Shown one piece after another: positions 6,173 through 13,274 of a DNA stretch of 14,782 nt. Within the stretch, counting starts at the first letter, position 1; each line of letters starts with the position of its first letter. Origin of the DNA: Methanoculleus sp. UBA208 (GTDB taxonomy: Archaea > Halobacteriota > Methanomicrobia > Methanomicrobiales > Methanoculleaceae); contig NZ_DAFZ01000042.1 of the NCBI RefSeq assembly GCF_002498065.1, positions 1 through 14,782 on the forward strand. Reading direction: 5' to 3'. The translations under genes and the position numbers were made by a program. The notes beneath the pieces are model-generated. The model was not told the DNA's origin. It worked only from the letters and a program-made list of their open reading frames with translations, and did not search any database.

Positions 6173-6601
6173 ATGTTCCGTAAGATACTTGTTGCCATAG
6201 ATGGCTCCGAACCGGCCAACCGGGCTTTCGAAGAGGCTCTCGGTGAGGCCGGCGTCTGGAATGCCGAAGTTCATGTTGTATATGTGGTTGAGTCCGGGCT
6301 CTTTTCATCCCTTCCCATGGACAACACACTCGAAATAATCTACAGTGTTTTGCAGAAGGAAGGCGAGGAAATTCTTGAAGCGGCTCGTAAAAAAGCAGAT
6401 GCGGCGGGCATCCATCTTACCACGCATCTCCGGCAGGGGCACGCGGGATCCCAGATCGTCTCCCTCGCCGAAGAACTGGGGGCCGATCTCGTCATCCTCG
6501 GGTCCTACGGTAAGAGCGGCGTCGACCGCCTCCTGCTCGGGAGTGTGACCGATTACGTGGTGCAAAACAGTCCCGTTACGACAACGGTGGTGAGATCATA
6601 A
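6173..6601 (+). CDS. Universal stress protein, ATP-binding (UspA) type
   Basis: A 142-residue single-domain Usp. The N-terminal strand FRKILVAIDGSE gives the first phosphate-side Asp (D10). The ATP signature G-x2-G-x9-G-S is intact at G110, G113, G123 and S124 (GSYGKSGVDRLLLGS), so it should be the nucleotide-binding rather than the non-binding type. The C-terminal strand PVTTTVVRS is the dimer strand. Usp proteins act as cytosolic ATP sensors under starvation or stress. I start at the ATG at 6173, because FRKILVAIDGSE is the normal family start. A GTG at 6164 in frame would add only VCM-type residues. GTGGTG at 6164-6169 may be the ribosome site, but it is close. It forms an operon with the CBS gene 14 bp downstream. 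Confidence 0.9.
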   Translation: MFRKILVAIDGSEPANRAFEEALGEAGVWNAEVHVVYVVESGLFSSLPMDNTLEIIYSVLQKEGEEILEAARKKADAAGIHLTTHLRQGHAGSQIVSLAEELGADLVILGSYGKSGVDRLLLGSVTDYVVQNSPVTTTVVRS

Positions 6602-6615
6602 CCTCTCCCCAGCAG

Positions 6616-7476
6616 ATGCTCGTCCGGAACTTTATGGTGACCGACGTCGTCTGTGTCGAGATCCCCGGAAATAGGGACGACGTCCTGCGTATCCTGAAAC
6701 GTACTGGTATAAGCGGCGTGCCGGTCTTGAAGGACGGCGAACTCGTCGGCATTATCACCCGCAAAGACCTCCTCCGCAAAGCGGACGAGACCCAGCTCGG
6801 GCTCCTGATGACGCCCGACCCGGTCGTCATCAGGCCGGATGCCCCCCTCTCGGAGGCGGCGCAGCTGATGGTGCGCCACAACATCAGGAGGCTTCCCGTC
6901 ATGGAGGGCGGGTCGATGATCGGGATCATCAGCGTGGCCGACCTCATCGGCGCCATCGCCCAGATGCGTCTAACCCTCCCGATCAAGGACAACTACGTCA
7001 GCAAGACCTACGCTCTCTGGGAGGATACACCCCTCTCGCTCGTCGGGCGTATCCTCGAGATCTCGGGTTACGACGCCATCCCCATCCTGATGGAGGACGG
7101 CACGCTCACCGGTATCATATCGGAGCGGGACCTCATCAGGCATTCCCGCATCGAGGACGGCGTCGAGGTCAGCGACTTCTCGAACGGAACCGACGACGAT
7201 GAGTGGACCTGGGAGAGCATCCGGGATATGCACACCATCAGTTACGGAATCTCCAAGATCCAGCTCCTCCCGATCCCCGTGAAGAACGCGATGGTCAAGA
7301 ATGTCCTTGCCGTTCCCCTGAACGCCGAGGTCGGCGAGTGTGCACTGAAGATGCGGCGGGCCCGGGTCGATCAGCTCCCGGTGGTCAACGGGAACAAGCG
7401 GCTTGTCGCCATGCTCTTCGATCGGGAGCTGATCAAAGTTCTGCTGCCTGACCAGCAGGGCCTGCGAAAGAATTAA
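6616..7476 (+). CDS. Four-CBS-domain protein
   Basis: A 286-residue cytosolic protein made almost only of CBS domains: CBS1 about 6-55 (GISGVPVLKDGELVGIITRKDL), CBS2 about 64-115 (HNIRRLPVMEGGSMIGIISVADL), CBS3 about 124-176 (YDAIPILMEDGTLTGIISERDL), CBS4 about 222-276 (VDQLPVVNGNKRLVAMLFDREL). An acidic, Trp-containing linker (GTDDDEWTWES, 191-201) separates CBS3 and CBS4. CBS pairs bind adenosine ligands such as AMP, ATP or SAM. No effector domain is attached, so it probably acts on a partner. With a Usp 14 bp upstream, an adenylate-sensing pair is a reasonable inference. The ATG at 6616 has no ribosome site close by; GGTGAGATC (6589-6597), inside the end of usp, is about 18 nt away. Translational coupling to usp is likely. 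Confidence 0.88.
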   Translation: MLVRNFMVTDVVCVEIPGNRDDVLRILKRTGISGVPVLKDGELVGIITRKDLLRKADETQLGLLMTPDPVVIRPDAPLSEAAQLMVRHNIRRLPVMEGGSMIGIISVADLIGAIAQMRLTLPIKDNYVSKTYALWEDTPLSLVGRILEISGYDAIPILMEDGTLTGIISERDLIRHSRIEDGVEVSDFSNGTDDDEWTWESIRDMHTISYGISKIQLLPIPVKNAMVKNVLAVPLNAEVGECALKMRRARVDQLPVVNGNKRLVAMLFDRELIKVLLPDQQGLRKN

Positions 7477-7513
7477 GGGGCAACATTCATATAATATACA
7501 GGTGCCTATCATT

Positions 7514-7537
7514 GTCGTGCCGCAAAGGCGGTACGAC
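7514..7537 (+). terminator. 10-bp hairpin after the usp-CBS operon
   Basis: GTCGTGCCGC (7514-7523), loop AAAG, GCGGTACGAC (7528-7537) is a 10-bp stem with one G-U wobble. It lies 37 nt after the CBS stop and is followed at once by an A/T-rich stretch (7539-7560, including TTTT at 7550-7553). This could end the usp-CBS transcript. Archaeal termination usually depends on U-tracts rather than hairpins, so the stem might instead be a 3' stability element, or part of the psmB promoter region. Confidence 0.45.
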
Positions 7538-7597
7538 GATAAATTTATGTTTTATGATATCGCTATACGCTTAACCGCTTTTGAGCGAGATAAAGCG
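7538..7597 (+). promoter_or_regulatory. Probable psmB promoter region
   Basis: A perfect 10-bp A/T palindrome, ATAAATTTAT (7539-7548), is the best TATA candidate and would give a transcript start near 7570. CTATACGC (7563-7570) is a weaker alternative, starting near 7592. An inverted repeat CGCTTT (7576-7581) / AAAGCG (7592-7597) follows and would lie in the leader in the first case. The psmB ATG at 7623 is then preceded by a 30-50 nt leader carrying the GGGGTG ribosome site. Confidence 0.45.
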
Positions 7598-7622
7598 TTT
7601 TAATGGTTTTAGGGGTGCTTCA

Positions 7623-8267
7623 ATGCTTGATACTTCCCAAGAGATTATGAAAGGTACAACCACAGTAGGACTGATCTTCGACGGCGGCGTGGTCCTTGCA
7701 ACAGAGATGCGAGCGACGATGGGGAACATGATCGCGAGCAAGCGTGCCAAGAAGATCTACCAGATCACGCCGAGGATCGGCCTGACCACCGCCGGCGGCG
7801 TCGGCGACGCACAGCAGCTGGTCCGGATCCTGCAGGTCGAGTGCAACCTCTTTGAGATGCGGCGCGGCAAGACCATGTCTGTGGGTGCTGCATCGACCCT
7901 GCTCTCGAACTACTTAAACCAGAACCGTTACTACCCCTACTACGTCCAGCTCCTGATGGGCGGGTTCGATGAGGAGGGGCCGAGCATCTACTCCGTCGAC
8001 GCTATGGGCGGTGCGACCAGGGAAGAGGAGATCGTCGCCACCGGCTCGGGGTCCCCCTTCGCCTACGGTGTGCTCGAAGACCAGTACCGACCCGACATGA
8101 AGGAGGCCGAGGCAAAGGACCTCGCTGTCCGGGCCGTCAAATCGGCGATGCGCCGTGACTCCGCGTCCGGCGAGGATATCATGGTGGTCGTGATCACGAA
8201 GGACAAATACGAAGAGCACATAGAAAGCGGGTTGCAGAGGCCGTCAGAGGCCCGCCCGACAACCTGA
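7623..8267 (+). CDS. psmB: 20S proteasome beta subunit
   Basis: The N-terminal-nucleophile protease subunit of the archaeal 20S core, which with alpha rings and PAN degrades unfolded proteins. The translation is 214 residues: an 11-residue propeptide ending in KG, then mature TTTVGLIFDGG. Mature-numbered catalytic residues are all present: T1, E17 (in LATEMRATMG), K33 (in KRAKKI), S129 (GSGSPFAYG), D166 and S169 (RDSASG). I chose the ATG at 7623 because GGGGTG (7612-7617) lies five nt upstream and the propeptide length then matches other archaeal beta subunits. The frame stays open to a TTG at 7581, which would add 14 residues but has no ribosome site. It is followed after 20 bp by the aCPSF1 gene, a pairing I recall in other methanogens such as Methanococcus. 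Confidence 0.95.
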   Translation: MLDTSQEIMKGTTTVGLIFDGGVVLATEMRATMGNMIASKRAKKIYQITPRIGLTTAGGVGDAQQLVRILQVECNLFEMRRGKTMSVGAASTLLSNYLNQNRYYPYYVQLLMGGFDEEGPSIYSVDAMGGATREEEIVATGSGSPFAYGVLEDQYRPDMKEAEAKDLAVRAVKSAMRRDSASGEDIMVVVITKDKYEEHIESGLQRPSEARPTT

Positions 8268-8269
8268 CA

Positions 8270-8275
8270 TTTTTT
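8270..8275 (+). promoter_or_regulatory. T6 tract between psmB and fttA
   Basis: Six T follow the psmB stop by two nt and end just before AGGA (8276-8279), the ribosome site of the fttA gene (ATG 8288, eight nt on). In archaea, oligo-U in the RNA 3' end is the terminator signal used by aCPSF1/FttA. Here it lies directly before the gene for that factor, so partial termination after psmB, and feedback on fttA, are possible. It may also be chance: such tracts are short. Confidence 0.4.
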
Positions 8276-8287
8276 AGGACGATTTTA

Positions 8288-10180
8288 ATGGTGATTGAAG
8301 AGAAACTCCAGGAGCTTAAGGAGCAGATCAACAAGATTGTTCCCAGCGGGATTACGATCTCGGACGTCGAGTTTGAAGGTCCTGAGCTCGTCATCTACAC
8401 CGACGATCCGAAACAATTTGCCGACCAGGCAGACCTGATAAAGATACTGGCACGCGATCTTCGGAAGCGAATCGTCGTGCGCCCGAATATACTTGAGGAC
8501 CCGGAACGGGCGGCCCGGGAGATCAGGGCCGTCGTGCCGGAGAACGCGGGGATCACCGACCTCTTTTTCGACCCTGAGACCGGAGAGGTCCTGATTGAAG
8601 CGGAGAAGCCCGGCGTGGTCATCGGCAAGAACGGCGTGACACTCCGGGAGATTACGAAACAGATCGGCTGGACGCCGAAGGTGGTCCGGACGCCGCCCAT
8701 CGAGAGCTCGACGGTGAAGCAGATCCGAACCTACCTCCGGTCGGTGAAGGACGAGCGGAAGGCATTTCTCCGTGCGATCGGCCGCCGCATCCATCGTGAG
8801 GTCACGAGCAAAGACCAGTGGCTGCGGGTCACCACGCTCGGGTGCTGCCGCGAGGTCGGCCGTGCCGCGTTCCTGATATCGACGCCGGAGAGCAAGATCC
8901 TGGTGGACTGCGGCGAGAAGCCGGGCAGCACCGCGAACGGAACGCCGTACCTCTACGTGCCCGAGATCTACCCGCTCACCACGCTCGACGCGGTCGTGCT
9001 CACCCACGCGCACCTCGACCACTGCGCTCTCGTCCCCCTCCTTTACAAGTACGGCTACGAGGGGCCGGTCTACTCGACGCCGCCGACGAGGGACCTCTCG
9101 ACGATGCTCCAGCTCGACTATCTGGACGTTGTTCGGAAGGAGACGGACAGGATCCCCTATACCTCGAACGAGGTGCGGAATTACATGAAGCACTCCATCA
9201 CCCTCAACTACGGCAGCGTGACCGATATCACCCCCGACGTCAAGCTCACCTTCCATAACGCGGGGCATATCCTCGGATCGGCCATCGCGCACTTCCATAT
9301 CGGGGAGGGGCTCTACAACATCGCGTTCACCGGCGACTTCAACTACCAGAAATCACGGCTGTTCTCCCCGGCGGTATCGTCCTTCCCGCGGCTTGAAGCG
9401 CTATTCATGGAGAGCACTTATGGCGGGTCGAACGATTTCCAGCCCCAGAGGAAGGATGCGGAGGATAAACTCTACGAGACGGTCTCGACGACGATCAAGC
9501 GCGGCGGCAAGGTGATCATCCCCGCGTTCGCCGTCGGGCGGTCGCAGGAGGTCATGCTCGCCCTCGAGGAGGGTATCCGGCGGCAGAAGATACCGCCGGT
9601 GAAGATCTACCTCGACGGCATGATCAAGGAAGCGACGGCGATCCACACGACCTATCCGGAGTACCTCAACAGCGATCTGCGGAACCAGATCTTCCGCGAG
9701 GGGTTGAACCCCTTCCTCTCCGAGGCCTTTGTCCAGGTGGACTCGCCGGACCTCCGCGAAAAGGTGATCTCGGGCGATCCCTGCGTCATCGTCACCACGA
9801 GCGGTATGCTGAACGGCGGGCCGGTGATGGAGTACCTCAAGGCTCTCGGCCCCGACGAGCGCAACTCGCTCATCTTCGTCGGCTACCAGGCGGAGGGAAC
9901 GCTCGGGCGGCGCATCCAGAAGGGCTGGCGCGAGATCCCGCTCGGCTGGCGCGAGACGATCGTGATCAACCTCGAGATCGCGACGAGCGACGGGTTCTCC
10001 GGCCACTCGGACCGCAAGCAGCTGATGAACTACGTCGCCCACCTTCAGCCGCGCCCGGAGAAGATCTTCACCATCCATGGCGACGAGAACAAGACCATCG
10101 ACCTTGCGAGTTCCATCTACAAGCGGCACCGTATCGAGACGCATTCTCCCCTGAACCTCGAGACCTATCGCATGATCTAG
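8288..10180 (+). CDS. fttA: aCPSF1/FttA: KH-domain beta-CASP ribonuclease, transcription termination factor
   Basis: A 630-residue archaeal homolog of CPSF73. It cleaves nascent RNA behind RNA polymerase at U-rich sites and releases the transcript. Residues 1-70 form the first KH-like domain and 70-140 the second, which has the GKNG loop of VVIGKNG (110-116). The metallo-beta-lactamase fold has its Zn ligands in HAHLDH (H240, H242, D244, H245), H327 (NAGHILGS) and D350 (FTGDF). The beta-CASP insert starts at MESTYGG (374-380), with SGHSD (H573) and IHGD (H597) closing the site. All expected metal ligands are present, so it should be active. AGGA at 8276-8279 supports the start. It is co-oriented with psmB, 20 bp away, and with an MFS gene 2 bp downstream. 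Confidence 0.95.
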   Translation: MVIEEKLQELKEQINKIVPSGITISDVEFEGPELVIYTDDPKQFADQADLIKILARDLRKRIVVRPNILEDPERAAREIRAVVPENAGITDLFFDPETGEVLIEAEKPGVVIGKNGVTLREITKQIGWTPKVVRTPPIESSTVKQIRTYLRSVKDERKAFLRAIGRRIHREVTSKDQWLRVTTLGCCREVGRAAFLISTPESKILVDCGEKPGSTANGTPYLYVPEIYPLTTLDAVVLTHAHLDHCALVPLLYKYGYEGPVYSTPPTRDLSTMLQLDYLDVVRKETDRIPYTSNEVRNYMKHSITLNYGSVTDITPDVKLTFHNAGHILGSAIAHFHIGEGLYNIAFTGDFNYQKSRLFSPAVSSFPRLEALFMESTYGGSNDFQPQRKDAEDKLYETVSTTIKRGGKVIIPAFAVGRSQEVMLALEEGIRRQKIPPVKIYLDGMIKEATAIHTTYPEYLNSDLRNQIFREGLNPFLSEAFVQVDSPDLREKVISGDPCVIVTTSGMLNGGPVMEYLKALGPDERNSLIFVGYQAEGTLGRRIQKGWREIPLGWRETIVINLEIATSDGFSGHSDRKQLMNYVAHLQPRPEKIFTIHGDENKTIDLASSIYKRHRIETHSPLNLETYRMI

Positions 10181-10182
10181 GA

Positions 10183-11250
10183 ATGCTGCAAAAATTCCCC
10201 ATTCTCCTCGGGATACTCGTGGTGATGGCGTTATCAAACGCCGTCGTCCCGGTGCTTCCCGATTTTGCCGAGGGGGCGGCATTGCAGGGCATGGTCTATG
10301 CCGCATACTTTTTGGGGACGTTTTTTACTGTGCTGCCGGCGGGGGTGGCGAGCGACCGGATTGGCCGCGTGCCGCTCATCCGTGCCGGCCTTCTCCTGAC
10401 CTTCGCAAGCGGGGTCCTCATCCTGCTCTTTCCTTCAGGCCTGCCGCTCCTCCTCTTCCGGGTGGTCGAGGGGATCGGGGCCGGGCTCTTTTTCTCGGCG
10501 GCGCTTGCGTGGGCGAACTCCCAACCGTCGGCCGGGCAGCTCAGCGGGTACGTCATGGCGGCCCTGAACCTCGGTCTGGTCGTGGGGCTCCTCGCGACAG
10601 GCTGGCTCGATGCGGCCCTCGATAGTCATCTTGCGGGGATTGCGCTCTTTACGGTGCTTGCAGTCCCTGCGGTCGGAATGAGTTTCGTAATCAGGGAGAG
10701 CGAGCGCGGGGATTTCGCGAGAGCAAACCTCCCCGGAATCTTCCGGAACTACTTCTGGCTCTTTGCCGCAGCGGTCGTCCTGGTGGGTATGACCGGGGCG
10801 GTGGCGGCCATCTACCCTGAGTACACCGGGAACGACCCGTCGGTGCTCGCCCTGCAGCTCGCGACGATCAACATCGCGACCATTATTGCCCTGCTCGTCA
10901 CCCCCCGTCTCGCTCTCCGTCCTGCCCCGACCATCCGTGTCGTCTCGCTCCTGATGGCGGGGGCGGTCGTGGCGGGTTACGTTACGCCTTATGCCTTCCC
11001 CGTCATCGGGGCTCTTGCCGGGGTGTTCATCGTCGCGGTGCTTGCGTTCCTTGCAGAGACGAAGATTCAGCAGGGCGTGATGACCGGGCTCTTCAACACC
11101 GCAGCCTACGCCGGGTTTACGGTCCTCCCCGCCCTTGCCGGGCTGGTCGCGGGGGAGTTCGGTTTTCTGACCGCGTTCCTCCTGCTGGCCGGGATGGCGG
11201 CGGTGGTGGCCGTTCCTATCGGCAGGTGCCGGTGCGAGTACCGTGGGTGA
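10183..11250 (+). CDS. MFS transporter
   Basis: A 355-residue integral membrane protein with about 12 predicted helices (roughly 6-24, 35-53, 66-84, 90-110, 122-141, 150-170, then 190-210, 224-240, 252-270, 273-291, 303-322 and 328-346). MFS motif A is clear in the loop between helices 2 and 3 (GVASDRIGRVPL, 54-65). It is compact for the superfamily, with very short loops. The substrate cannot be told; drug-efflux-like MFS proteins are the nearest general type. It begins 2 bp after the fttA stop, so it is probably read on the same transcript, but a functional link is not evident. The ribosome site is weak: TAGGA abuts the ATG. An in-frame ATG at 10225 would cut into helix 1, so I keep 10183. 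Confidence 0.85.
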   Translation: MLQKFPILLGILVVMALSNAVVPVLPDFAEGAALQGMVYAAYFLGTFFTVLPAGVASDRIGRVPLIRAGLLLTFASGVLILLFPSGLPLLLFRVVEGIGAGLFFSAALAWANSQPSAGQLSGYVMAALNLGLVVGLLATGWLDAALDSHLAGIALFTVLAVPAVGMSFVIRESERGDFARANLPGIFRNYFWLFAAAVVLVGMTGAVAAIYPEYTGNDPSVLALQLATINIATIIALLVTPRLALRPAPTIRVVSLLMAGAVVAGYVTPYAFPVIGALAGVFIVAVLAFLAETKIQQGVMTGLFNTAAYAGFTVLPALAGLVAGEFGFLTAFLLLAGMAAVVAVPIGRCRCEYRG

Positions 11251-11257
11251 CCCGGAG

Positions 11258-11290
11258 CGCATATTACCATCCCCGGTCATAGGTTCACCC
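11258..11290 (+). promoter_or_regulatory. TATA-like promoter of the aldehyde dehydrogenase gene
   Basis: GCATATTACC (11259-11268), just after the MFS stop, is centred about 27 bp before the ATG at 11291. That is the spacing for a transcript starting at or one or two nt before the start codon. No strong ribosome site lies in between, which is consistent with a leaderless message. Confidence 0.4.
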
Positions 11291-12388
11291 ATGAAGATGC
11301 TGATCAACGGCGAGTGGCGCGATTCGGTCTCCGGGAAGATGTTTTCGGTGCACAACCCCGCGACGGGGGACGTGGTCGGGGAAGCGCCGCTCGGCGGTGA
11401 GGATGATGTCCGTTCGGCCATCGAGGCCGCCGGGGAGGCGTTCGCGGACTGGGCCGCGAAAAACCCGAGGGACCGGGCGAAAGTCCTCTTCTTCGCCGCG
11501 GAGGAGGTGCGCCGCAGGAACACCGATCTTGCGGCGCTCCTGACCGCCGAACAGGGGAAACCCATCCGGGAGGCTGTCGACGAGATCAACGGGTTTGCAA
11601 ACATTCTCGAGTACTACCATGCCCTCTCGGCAGGGGAGCGGGGGGAGTTCGTGAACCTCAGGGGCTACGGCCGGGTTACGGTCCGGAGACGGCCGCTCGG
11701 GGTCTGCGGCGCGATCATACCCTGGAACATGCCGGCGATCATCATGGGCTGGAAGATCGGCCCGGCCCTGACGGCGGGGAATACCGTGGTCTTAAAACCG
11801 GCCCGGACCGCCCCCCTGACCTGCATGAAACTCGCGGAGATCCTCGGGGACGCAGGGCTTCCCCCCGGTGTCCTGAACGTCGTCACCGGGCCGGGGGAGA
11901 CGGTCGGCCGGGAGATCGCGAGGAACCCGGGCGTTCGGAAGGTCTCGTTCACCGGCGAGGTCGGGACCGGGAGACAGGTCGCCCTTGACGCCGCCCCGGC
12001 CCTGAAGCGGCTCACGCTGGAACTCGGGGGGAGCGATCCCATGATCGTCTGTGACGATGGCGACATCGGAAAGGCGGTCGAGGGGGTCATCAGGGGACGG
12101 TTCTATAACTGTGGACAGGTCTGCACGGCGGTCAAACGGCTCTACGTCTACGAGGCGATTGCGGACGAGTTCATCCAGCAGCTGACGGCGAGGGTCGAGG
12201 GGATCGTGGTCGGGAACGGCATGGACCGCGGCGTCGGGATGGGCCCGCTGAACAACCGGGCGGGCCTCAAGCCGTGCTGGTGCGGCTGTAGGCTCCCGGC
12301 CTCCCGGGCCTCCTGTTTATCGTCCGGGGGTGCGGAAGACGGAGAGCCTTCCCGGGCAGCCGGCTTCGAGGTCTCCTGTGCGCCTTGA
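11291..12388 (+). pseudogene. Aldehyde dehydrogenase, C-terminally truncated
   Basis: NAD(P)-dependent aldehyde dehydrogenase superfamily, but only 365 codons against about 475 usual. The retained part is orderly: PWNMP with the oxyanion Asn (N146), the cofactor-binding K169 (VLKPA), SFTGEVGTG (219-227), general base E244 (LELGG) and nucleophile C278 (GQVCTA). Homology runs to about residue 326 (GMGPLNNRAGLK). After that come about 37 residues of Cys/Ser/Arg-rich sequence unlike the family. The EEVFGP cofactor segment and the C-terminal oligomerisation strand are missing, and I cannot find them in the other two frames, so this is a deletion or rearrangement, not a simple frameshift. The ATG at 11291 fits the family start (MKMLINGEW); the frame is open back to a GTG at 11243, overlapping the MFS gene. 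It is probably inactive. It could also be a stable truncated product. Confidence 0.75.
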
Positions 12389-12423
12389 AAAATCCTCTGG
12401 TGTGGCCTGTTCCTCCATCGGGA

Positions 12424-12444
12424 TTGCCATAGTAATTATGGCAA
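12424..12444. promoter_or_regulatory. 21-bp perfect dyad abutting a TATA box
   Basis: TTGCCATA (12424-12431), GTAAT, TATGGCAA (12437-12444) is an 8-bp perfect inverted repeat with a 5-nt spacer. It ends 2 bp before the TATA box (12447-12455) of the first fasciclin gene and so overlaps the BRE position. The size and symmetry fit a dimeric winged-helix or helix-turn-helix regulator that blocks or recruits TFB. No regulator gene is nearby. The second fasciclin gene has no such dyad. Confidence 0.6.
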
Positions 12445-12446
12445 CA

Positions 12447-12490
12447 TTTATATAATTCGATACGTATTCTTTCCCCCTCCCAAGGGGGGA
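12447..12490 (+). promoter_or_regulatory. TATA box and ribosome site of fasciclin gene 1
   Basis: TTTATATAA (12447-12455) predicts a transcript start near 12477, 21 nt before the ATG. GGGGGGA (12484-12490) is the ribosome site, seven nt before the ATG at 12498. CCCCC (12473-12477) could pair with GGGGG (12484-12488) and mask the site if the transcript starts early enough to include it. Confidence 0.65.
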
Positions 12491-12497
12491 TGGTAGT

Positions 12498-13274
12498 ATG
12501 AGACGATGGATAACCTTATGCGCATGCATTCTCGCCCTTCTGGCGATGCCGTTTGCTGTGACTGCGGCAGTGGTGGGAGACGGGAATGTAACGGCGACGC
12601 CCATGGGCGAGACCGGGCAGATGGATAATCAGACAGCAAACATGACGATTGCCGCCTACATTGAGCAGGACGAGAACCTGACGATGCTGGCCGAAGCAAT
12701 CAGCGTGGCAGGGCTCTATGACACCCTGAACTCGGGCGGTCCCTACACGGTCTTTGCTCCGAGCAATGATGCGTTCGATGCTCTCGGGAATGATACCGTG
12801 AACCAGCTCATGAACGAGACCGATAACCTGACCATGGTCCTTCAGTACCACGTAGTTGAGGGCGAGTACACGGCGGAGAACCTCACCAGTATGGCCGGGA
12901 ACCAGACCGGGCAGCAGGACCAGGCCGGGAACGAGTCTGAAGGTGGAATTCTTGATATCTTCAGCGGGCTCCTCGGGGGCGGAAACGAGACCGGAAACGA
13001 GACCGGGAACATGAGCACCCTGCAGACGGTCACCGGCGAGGAACTGAATGTCAGCGTCACCGACGGCGAGGTCATGGTCGAGAACGCCACCGTCACCATG
13101 GCGGACATCAACACGACGAACGGTGTGATCCACATCATCGACCAGGTGCTGGTGCCTGCAAGCGTGAACCTGACGGCGGCTGAGAACCAGACCGGGATGC
13201 CGACCGAGACGATGACCACGATGGAAACCGTGATGCCGACCGAGACGATGGCCGGGAACCAGACCGCGATGTGA
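12498..13274 (+). CDS. Secreted fasciclin (FAS1) domain protein 1
   Basis: A 258-residue exported protein. Residues 1-24 are a Sec signal peptide (MRRW, hydrophobic core, cleavage after about VTA-A). One FAS1 domain spans about 48-221: YTVFAPSNDAFDAL (83-96), QYHVVEGEYTAENL (116-129), then TVTGEELNVSVTDG, and NGVIHIIDQVLVP (208-220). Between about 132 and 173 a Gly/Asn/Gln-rich insertion interrupts the fold. The tail (224-258) is Thr/Met/Glu-rich with no membrane anchor or sorting motif visible. I count 19 Asn-X-Ser/Thr sequons, so heavy N-glycosylation is likely. FAS1 domains mediate adhesion; a cell-surface or extracellular-matrix role is inferred. Its start region closely matches that of the next gene. 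Confidence 0.88.
   Translation: MRRWITLCACILALLAMPFAVTAAVVGDGNVTATPMGETGQMDNQTANMTIAAYIEQDENLTMLAEAISVAGLYDTLNSGGPYTVFAPSNDAFDALGNDTVNQLMNETDNLTMVLQYHVVEGEYTAENLTSMAGNQTGQQDQAGNESEGGILDIFSGLLGGGNETGNETGNMSTLQTVTGEELNVSVTDGEVMVENATVTMADINTTNGVIHIIDQVLVPASVNLTAAENQTGMPTETMTTMETVMPTETMAGNQTAM

Noticed and set aside
8285..10306. Two long minus-strand open frames opposite fttA (337 and 301 codons)
   Set aside because: They mirror the codon bias of fttA, have Arg/Asp/Leu-rich low-information translations, and no start signals.
10435..11604. 389-codon minus-strand open frame across the MFS and aldehyde dehydrogenase genes
   Set aside because: The translation is charged and low-complexity and spans two real genes on the other strand.
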